Of a DNA stretch of 64,000 bases, positions 59,087 through 64,000 are shown piece after piece (the stretch's first letter is position 1; each line of letters begins with the position of its first letter). The notes beneath the pieces were generated by a model that was not told the DNA's origin, did not search any database, and saw only the letters and a program-made list of their open reading frames with translations. The translations under genes and the position numbers were made by a program. The stretch comes from Candidatus Woodwardiibium gallinarum (GTDB lineage: Bacteria > Bacillota > Clostridia > Oscillospirales > CAG-382). The stretch covers positions 1 to 64,000 of the forward strand of contig CAJFRY010000001.1 of assembly GCA_904419545.1 (NCBI GenBank), given 5' to 3'.

Positions 59087-59832
59087 TTGCCATCAAGAGT
59101 GCGGCGCAGCTTTCGCTTATGCGGGATGCAGGGCGCATCGCTGCGGAGGCGAGGGCGCTCGGCGGTTCGCTGGTACGGGAAGGGGTGACGACCAGTCACA
59201 TCGATGCAAAAATCAGGGCTTGCATCCTCTCGCATGGAGCGCACCCTTCCTTTCTCGGTTATGCCGGCTTCCCCGCCTCAGCCTGTATCAGCGTGAATGA
59301 TCAGGTAATCCATGGCATTCCCTCGCCGGAGACCGTTTTGAAGAACGGTGATATCGTTAAGATTGATGTCGGCGCGTTCTATAAAGGGTATCATGGGGAC
59401 TGTGCGGCTACCTTTGCGGTCGGCTCGGTTTCGGATGAAGCCAGACGTCTGATTGAGGTTACGGAGGACAGCTTTTATAAAGGCATCGAGCAGGCGCTGC
59501 CGGAGCATCGCATAGGCGATATCGGAGCAGCTATTGAGGGATTTGTCCGCGAAAACGGCTTTACCGTCGTGCGTGATTTCATCGGTCACGGTGTCGGTGA
59601 AAAGCTGCACGAGGACCCCGAGGTGCCGAATTTCGGCGTCGCCGGACGCGGTGTAAGACTGCGCAGCGGGATGACGATTGCCGTTGAACCGATGGTTAAC
59701 GCCGGTACTTGGCGCGTGAAAACGCTTTCTGATGGCTGGACGGTCAAAACGCTTGACGGCCGCCTGTCCGCGCATTATGAAAATACGATATGTGTGTCGG
59801 ATAACGGCCCCGTCATTTTAACCGCCGTCTGA
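59083..59832 (+). CDS. map: Methionine aminopeptidase
   Basis: The 249-residue type Ia enzyme removes N-terminal Met. The substrate His lies in INDQVIHGIPS; metal ligands lie in KIDVGAFYKGYHGDCAATF (two Asp), IGHGVGEKLHEDP (His), TIAVEPMVN (Glu) and HYENTICV (Glu). The set is complete. The start overlaps the adk stop. Confidence 0.97.
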   Translation: MIAIKSAAQLSLMRDAGRIAAEARALGGSLVREGVTTSHIDAKIRACILSHGAHPSFLGYAGFPASACISVNDQVIHGIPSPETVLKNGDIVKIDVGAFYKGYHGDCAATFAVGSVSDEARRLIEVTEDSFYKGIEQALPEHRIGDIGAAIEGFVRENGFTVVRDFIGHGVGEKLHEDPEVPNFGVAGRGVRLRSGMTIAVEPMVNAGTWRVKTLSDGWTVKTLDGRLSAHYENTICVSDNGPVILTAV

Positions 59833-59851
59833 AAATGCTTGGAGGTTTGAA

Positions 59852-60118
59852 TTGGATACAAGTTTGCTGTTAGGTTCGATCGTGACTTCGCTTTGCGGCA
59901 GAGATAAAGGCAGAAATTTTGTTGTCATCGAGATTATAGACGCCGATTATGTTTATATCGCGGACGGCAGATTGCGCCGTGTTGAGTCGCCGAAGCGGAA
60001 GAAGGTGAAACATATCAGCGCGCTCGCCCGTGCGGATGAGTCCGGCAGCGTCAGGATTGATGTGGAGAATATAACGAATAAAACGCTCCGCGAATTCCTG
60101 TCGGGGCTGGATGGCTGA
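59852..60118 (+). CDS. KOW-domain RNA-binding protein (L14e-like)
   Basis: The 88-residue protein starts at TTG 59852, 8 bases after GGAGG, and contains a KOW-like core ([20 protein letters not shown]) followed by [20 protein letters not shown]. Firmicutes place this L14e/L6e/L27e-like protein between map and infA. A ribosome-associated role is assumed from location and fold. Confidence 0.88.
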   Translation: MDTSLLLGSIVTSLCGRDKGRNFVVIEIIDADYVYIADGRLRRVESPKRKKVKHISALARADESGSVRIDVENITNKTLREFLSGLDG

Positions 60119-60147
60119 ACGCGGCGGCATTCGAAGGAGGGATTGTT

Positions 60148-60366
60148 CTGGCTAAAGACGATGTGATCGAATTTGAAGGCGTGGTCACGGAAGCACTTCC
60201 GAACACCGTGTTCAAGGTAAAGCTTTCCAACGGACATATGGTTACTGCCCATATATCCGGGAAAATGAGAATGCACTATATCAAGATCTTCCCCGGGGAT
60301 AAAGTCACGGTGGAGGTATCGGTGTACGACCTGACGCAGGGCAGAATCATCTTCAGGTCGAAATAA
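60148..60366 (+). CDS. infA: Translation initiation factor IF-1, apparent CTG start
   Basis: IF-1 occupies the A-site during initiation. Reading from CTG 60148 gives [18 protein letters not shown] and a protein of 72 residues, the exact length of the family. AAGGAGG lies 7 bases before the CTG. The only other in-frame start, GTG 60163, would remove five conserved residues and has no site. The OB-fold text [19 protein letters not shown] is normal. A CTG start is rare and worth confirming. Confidence 0.93.
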   Translation: MAKDDVIEFEGVVTEALPNTVFKVKLSNGHMVTAHISGKMRMHYIKIFPGDKVTVEVSVYDLTQGRIIFRSK

Positions 60367-60451
60367 CGGTACGCGCGTTCTGAACAGAGGACGGCAGCGC
60401 CCGCAAACGGCAAAACGTCGCGCATCAGCGAGAAAGGAAAGGTCATTAGGA

Positions 60452-60565
60452 ATGAAAGTTAAGCCTTCCGTCAAGAAGATTTGCGAAAAGTGCAAGGTCA
60501 TCAAACGCAAGGGTAAAATCATGATTATTTGCGAGAACCCGAAGCACAAGCAGAAGCAAGGATAA
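60452..60565 (+). CDS. rpmJ: 50S ribosomal protein L36
   Basis: The 37-residue protein [20 protein letters not shown]... has the zinc ligands Cys11, Cys14, Cys27 and His32 of the C+ form. GAAAGGAAAGG precedes the ATG. It lies between infA and rpsM as usual. Confidence 0.96.
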   Translation: MKVKPSVKKICEKCKVIKRKGKIMIICENPKHKQKQG

Positions 60566-60580
60566 AAGAGAGGTGTAAAT

Positions 60581-60949
60581 ATGGCTCGTATTTCCGGTGT
60601 TGACATACCCAATGCAAAACGCGTCGAGATCGGTCTGACGTATATCTACGGTATCGGCAGAGCGCGCTCGAACGAGATACTCAAGAAAACCGGCATCAAC
60701 CCCGATGTCCGCGTCAAGGACTTGACCGAGGACGATGTCGCGAAGCTGCGTGAGGTCATCGAGAACAACTACCTCGTGGAGGGCGACCTGCGAAGAGAAG
60801 TCGCGCTCAACATCAAGCGTATGGTGGAAATTGACTGCTACCGCGGCCAGCGCCACAGAAAAGGCCTGCCTGTCAGAGGACAGCGGACCAAAACGAATGC
60901 GCGCACGAGAAAAGGTCCGGTCAAGACCATCGCCAACAAGAAGAAATAA
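60581..60949 (+). CDS. rpsM: 30S ribosomal protein S13
   Basis: The 122-residue head protein has [20 protein letters not shown] and the tail [20 protein letters not shown], with a basic C-terminus reaching the P-site tRNA. AGAGGTG precedes the ATG. Confidence 0.98.
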   Translation: MARISGVDIPNAKRVEIGLTYIYGIGRARSNEILKKTGINPDVRVKDLTEDDVAKLREVIENNYLVEGDLRREVALNIKRMVEIDCYRGQRHRKGLPVRGQRTKTNARTRKGPVKTIANKKK

Positions 60950-60964
60950 GGGAGGGAAAATCGG

Positions 60965-61363
60965 ATGGCAAAGATGCAGAAAAAAGTCGTGACGAAGAAG
61001 CGTCGCGAGCGCAAGAACGTCGAACGCGGCGCCGCGCATATCAGTTCGAGCTTCAACAACACGATCGTTACGATTACCGATACTGCCGGAAACGCACTTT
61101 CCTGGGCGTCTGCAGGCGGGCTCGGATACAGAGGTTCGCGCAAGTCCACGCCGTTCGCCGCGCAGATGGCTGCCGAGACCGCTGCCAAGGCTGCGATGGA
61201 GCACGGATTGAAAACGGTAGAAGTCTACGTCAAGGGGCCCGGTCAGGGGCGCGAGGCTGCAATCAGAGCGCTTCAGGTTGCCGGCTTGGACATCAGCACG
61301 ATTAAAGACGTGACGCCTATTCCCCACAACGGCTGCAGACCGCCTAAAAGAAGACGCGTTTGA
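60965..61363 (+). CDS. rpsK: 30S ribosomal protein S11
   Basis: The 132-residue platform protein has [20 protein letters not shown] and ends [14 protein letters not shown], the family signature, where an Asn-Gly site often forms isoaspartate. GGGAGGG precedes the ATG. Confidence 0.98.
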   Translation: MAKMQKKVVTKKRRERKNVERGAAHISSSFNNTIVTITDTAGNALSWASAGGLGYRGSRKSTPFAAQMAAETAAKAAMEHGLKTVEVYVKGPGQGREAAIRALQVAGLDISTIKDVTPIPHNGCRPPKRRRV

Positions 61364-61386
61364 TCGGAAAGAACGGAGGATAAGAA

Positions 61387-62019
61387 ATGGCAAAATATAC
61401 AGGTCCTGCTTGCAGATTGTGCCGCAGGGAAGGCACCAAGCTCTTTCTGAAGGGCGACAGATGCTTTTCCGATAAATGCTCGGTATCGCGCAGAGCGCAG
61501 GCCCCGGGTCAGCATGGTGTGGGCACGGGCAGAAAGAGAGTTAAGGAATACGGCCTTCAGCTCCGCGAAAAGCAGAAGGCAAAGAGGTACTATGGTATTT
61601 TAGAGAAGCAGTTTAAGAATTATTTTGTGAAGGCGGATAAAAAGGAAGGCCAAACCGGCGAAAACCTTCTCACGATGATCGAAAGACGGCTTGATAATGT
61701 CGTTTACCGTATGGGTATGGCGGATAGCCGCCGTGAAGCGAGACAGCTGGTCCGCCACGGCCACTTCCGGGTGAACGGCCGCAAGGTCGATATCCCCTCT
61801 TATATCACAAAGAAGGGTGATGTCATTACGCTTCGCGAGCAGAGCCGCAAGTCCCCGAAAATTAAAATGCTTGTCGAAAATATCTCCGCAAGGTCAGTAC
61901 CCGCTTGGATCTCGATGGATAAGGAGAACATTCAGGCAACCATCACTGCGTTGCCCGTGAGGACGGATATAGACTTCCCGATAGAGGAGCATCTGATTGT
62001 CGAGTTGTATTCCAAGTAA
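61387..62019 (+). CDS. rpsD: 30S ribosomal protein S4
   Basis: S4 starts small-subunit assembly. The 210-residue product has an N-terminal CRLC and later DKCSVSRR, a likely zinc site of the C+ form, and the S4 RNA-binding domain ([20 protein letters not shown], residues ~97-160). ACGGAGG precedes the ATG. Confidence 0.97.
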   Translation: MAKYTGPACRLCRREGTKLFLKGDRCFSDKCSVSRRAQAPGQHGVGTGRKRVKEYGLQLREKQKAKRYYGILEKQFKNYFVKADKKEGQTGENLLTMIERRLDNVVYRMGMADSRREARQLVRHGHFRVNGRKVDIPSYITKKGDVITLREQSRKSPKIKMLVENISARSVPAWISMDKENIQATITALPVRTDIDFPIEEHLIVELYSK

Positions 62020-62048
62020 TAGCGCCCAAAAGTAAAGGAGGTTAACCT

Positions 62049-62999
62049 ATGATTGAGATAGAAAGACCGAATATTATAACTGTCGATCTCAGTGAAGACG
62101 GGAAACACGGCACTTTTGTCATTGAACCCCTTGAACGCGGTTATGGCATTACCCTGGGGAATTCGCTCAGAAGGGTCCTTCTCAGCTCGCTTCCCGGCGT
62201 GGCCGCGACCTCGATAAAAATTGAAGGCGTTTTACATGAGATATCAACCGTCCCCGGTGTACAGGAGGATGTGACCGAGATCGTTCTGAATATCAAGGGC
62301 GTGGTCGCAAAGCTCTACACCCAGTCTCCGAAAACGGTTTTCATTAAAACGAGAACCGGCGGCGAAATCACCGCCGGCGATATCGTCTGCGATTCCGATA
62401 TTGAGATACTCAATCCCGAGCACCATATAGCCACCGTCGAGGAAGGCGCTGAGTTTTATATGGAGATCACCTTTGATCACGGCAGAGGGTATGTTTCCTC
62501 GGATAAGAACAAGCAGCTCGGCACGAGCGTAATCGGTCTCATTTATACCGATTCGATCTATACGCCGGTCTACAACGTCAACTACAAGGTTGAGAACACG
62601 CGTGTCGGTAATATTACCGATTACGATAAGCTTACGCTCGATCTTGTCACCAACGGTACGATCAATGCCAAGGAGGCGGTTTCGCTTGCAGCTAAAATCC
62701 TCAGTGAGCATCTGAACCTGTTCATTGAGCTTTCAGATGAGGCGAAGAACACCGAGATTATGGTCGACCGTGAGGAAACGATTAAAGAGAAGGTTCTCGA
62801 GATGACGATCGAGGAGCTGGATATGTCGGTCAGGAGCTTCAACTGCCTGAAACGCGCAGGGATCGATACCGTTGAGGATTTGACCAACCGGACCGAGGAG
62901 GATATGATCAAGGTCAGAAACCTCGGTAAAAAGTCGCTTGAAGAGGTTATCCAGAAGCTTCAGTCGCTCGGATTGTCGCTGAAGAAATCGGAAGACTAA
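62049..62999 (+). CDS. rpoA: RNA polymerase alpha subunit
   Basis: The 316-residue subunit nucleates RNA polymerase assembly and contacts activators. The N-terminal domain shows [20 protein letters not shown] and the C-terminal domain carries [20 protein letters not shown] and [12 protein letters not shown], which bind UP elements. AAAGGAGG precedes the ATG. Confidence 0.98.
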   Translation: MIEIERPNIITVDLSEDGKHGTFVIEPLERGYGITLGNSLRRVLLSSLPGVAATSIKIEGVLHEISTVPGVQEDVTEIVLNIKGVVAKLYTQSPKTVFIKTRTGGEITAGDIVCDSDIEILNPEHHIATVEEGAEFYMEITFDHGRGYVSSDKNKQLGTSVIGLIYTDSIYTPVYNVNYKVENTRVGNITDYDKLTLDLVTNGTINAKEAVSLAAKILSEHLNLFIELSDEAKNTEIMVDREETIKEKVLEMTIEELDMSVRSFNCLKRAGIDTVEDLTNRTEEDMIKVRNLGKKSLEEVIQKLQSLGLSLKKSED

Positions 63000-63032
63000 G
63001 CGCAACTATTCGATAAAAGGAGGCAGAATCCA

Positions 63033-63542
63033 ATGCCCGGAACAAGAAAGCTAGGCAGAAAGACCGACCACAGAATGGCGATGCTCAAAGGCATGGCAAC
63101 CTACCTGTTGGAATACGGTAAAATAGAGACCACCGTTACCCGCGCGAAGGAGGTCAGCGCTCTGACCGATAAAATGGTCACGCTCGGAAAAGCGAATACG
63201 CTCGCTTCGAGAAGACAGGCGATGGCGTTTCTGAAAAAGGAGAGCGTGGTCGCTAAGCTCTTTACCGAGATTGCTCCGCTTTATGCGGACCGTAACGGCG
63301 GCTATACCCGCGTTCTGAAAATTGGCCCGCGCCGCGGCGACGGCGCCGAAATGGCCATCATTATGATGGTGGATGCATCCGCCGTGTACGATAAAAAGCC
63401 CGCCAAGGATGAAAAGTCCGCTAAGAAGTCAAAGGACGACAAAAAAACGGATACAGCCGATAAGGCCGAGAAGAAGCCCGTTGCTCGTAAGAAGGCTGCT
63501 CCGAAGACAGAGCCGGCTGAAAGCGCTGCCGCAGAAGCGTAA
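63033..63542 (+). CDS. rplQ: 50S ribosomal protein L17 with long basic tail
   Basis: The first ~115 residues are standard L17 (MPGTRKLGRKTDHRMAMLKG, then RNGGYTRVLKIGPRRGDGAEM). About 50 extra residues follow, almost only Lys, Ala, Asp, Glu, Pro and Thr, low-complexity and probably disordered. Bacterial L17 is usually 115-130 residues. It closes the superoperon. Confidence 0.96.
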   Translation: MPGTRKLGRKTDHRMAMLKGMATYLLEYGKIETTVTRAKEVSALTDKMVTLGKANTLASRRQAMAFLKKESVVAKLFTEIAPLYADRNGGYTRVLKIGPRRGDGAEMAIIMMVDASAVYDKKPAKDEKSAKKSKDDKKTDTADKAEKKPVARKKAAPKTEPAESAAAEA

Positions 63543-63556
63543 AAAAGAACAGATGA

Positions 63557-63597
63557 CGCCCACCTCTTTTATGAATCGAAGGGGTGGGTGTGATTTT
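63557..63597 (+). terminator. Probable terminator of the ribosomal superoperon
   Basis: CGCCCACCTCTT and AAGGGGTGGGTG form an imperfect stem of about 11 bp (one wobble pair) with a 10-base loop, followed by TGATTTTG. The T-run is short, so read-through is possible. Confidence 0.6.
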
Positions 63598-64000
63598 GTG
63601 TCTTTGAAATCATTTATGTGGATATGGCCGTTAAAGCAAAAACGTTTTATTGCCCGTGCTGGTTAGTCCGCATCATTCAATAAGCGCGTTCTATACTTAA
63701 AATTGATGAAAATGTTGAAAACATTCTCATCCGTCATTCGCATGAGCGAATGACGTTCCGGGCAAGGTCCGGAGAAATATGCCGTACAATATCTATTTCT
63801 TGCGGCATTTTCCGCGGTTGATAAAACGGTTTCAATCCGTTTTATTAAGAAATCGTATTATCACTTGGAATGCGACGAATCTGTGTGTCCGTCGTGGACA
63901 ATGGTGAATCGTGTGGTGCTTAAAAAACATATAGATCTTGCAACGGCCATATGCGGCGTATGCTCATAACATTTTGGCTCTGTTCAGTATGGGAGCGGGA
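63598..64000. other. Intergenic stretch with three hairpins
   Basis: No gene is supported up to the window end. Three stems lie close together: 63705-63731 (12 bp, one mismatch, 3-base loop), 63732-63755 (10 bp, loop ATGA) and 63821-63845 (9 bp, 7-base loop). None is followed by a clear T-run. Confidence 0.5.

Noticed and set aside
1-64000. CRISPR arrays, rRNA or tRNA genes
   Set aside because: I saw no regularly spaced direct repeats and no cloverleaf or rRNA-like stretch when reading the intergenic parts; a tRNAscan or Infernal run would be decisive.

Overview
The window reads as a chromosomal segment of a Gram-positive anaerobe of the class Clostridia, most likely near Oscillospiraceae (Ruminococcaceae). 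This is inferred from strong AGGAGG ribosome-binding sites, zinc-binding (C+) forms of S14, S4 and adenylate kinase, the secY-adk-map-KOW-infA gene order, a TSCPD-domain (TIGR03905-type) protein, an MtaB enzyme, and a VTC/DUF4956/DUF4353 cell-surface cluster. Most of the window has moderately high GC with Gram-positive promoters of the TTGACA-17-TATAAT type. The first 2 kb and the 5-9.5 kb stretch look more AT-rich and contain broken genes.

Region 1 (1-10.7 kb) is accessory DNA. It starts inside an RHS polymorphic-toxin gene followed by a chain of toxin-tip/immunity pairs separated by broken RHS fragments. Next come an ABC exporter, a tandem pair of small paralogous proteins, a MarR regulator, two paralogous lipoproteins flanking an IS110 remnant and a zinc-ribbon membrane protein, a small zinc-ribbon gene behind a promoter carrying a perfect LexA-type SOS box, and a decayed sigma-like gene.

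Region 2 (11-24.2 kb) holds a two-component system (minus strand) divergent from a VTC-domain / DUF4956 / DUF4353-lipoprotein operon, then an AraC regulator, glutamyl- and glutaminyl-tRNA synthetases side by side, an amidohydrolase, an AadA-like nucleotidyltransferase and a metallo-beta-lactamase-fold hydrolase. Region 3 (25-47.5 kb) is mostly housekeeping: rpsB-tsf, an ECF sigma factor with a membrane-anchored beta-propeller protein, an AGE-family epimerase, alaS-HIT-phosphoribosyltransferase-comEC-holA-toprim-mtaB, a NagD-type phosphatase, an M55 aminopeptidase, and a phosphosugar mutase with a TSCPD protein. Several uncharacterised genes lie among them.

Region 4 (47.6-63.6 kb) is a complete S10-spc-alpha ribosomal superoperon from rpsJ to rplQ behind a strong sigma-A-like promoter. 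It carries secY, adk, map, a KOW-domain protein, infA (apparently starting with CTG), rpmJ and rpoA. Its oddities are structured gaps at rpmD-rplO and secY-adk and a long Lys/Ala-rich tail on L17. I saw no rRNA or tRNA gene, CRISPR array or complete insertion sequence. The items most worth a second look are the RHS cassette chain, the SOS-controlled zinc-ribbon gene, the two-component/VTC promoter with its 11-bp direct repeat, the ECF/beta-propeller pair and a 28-bp perfect palindrome near 42.5 kb.
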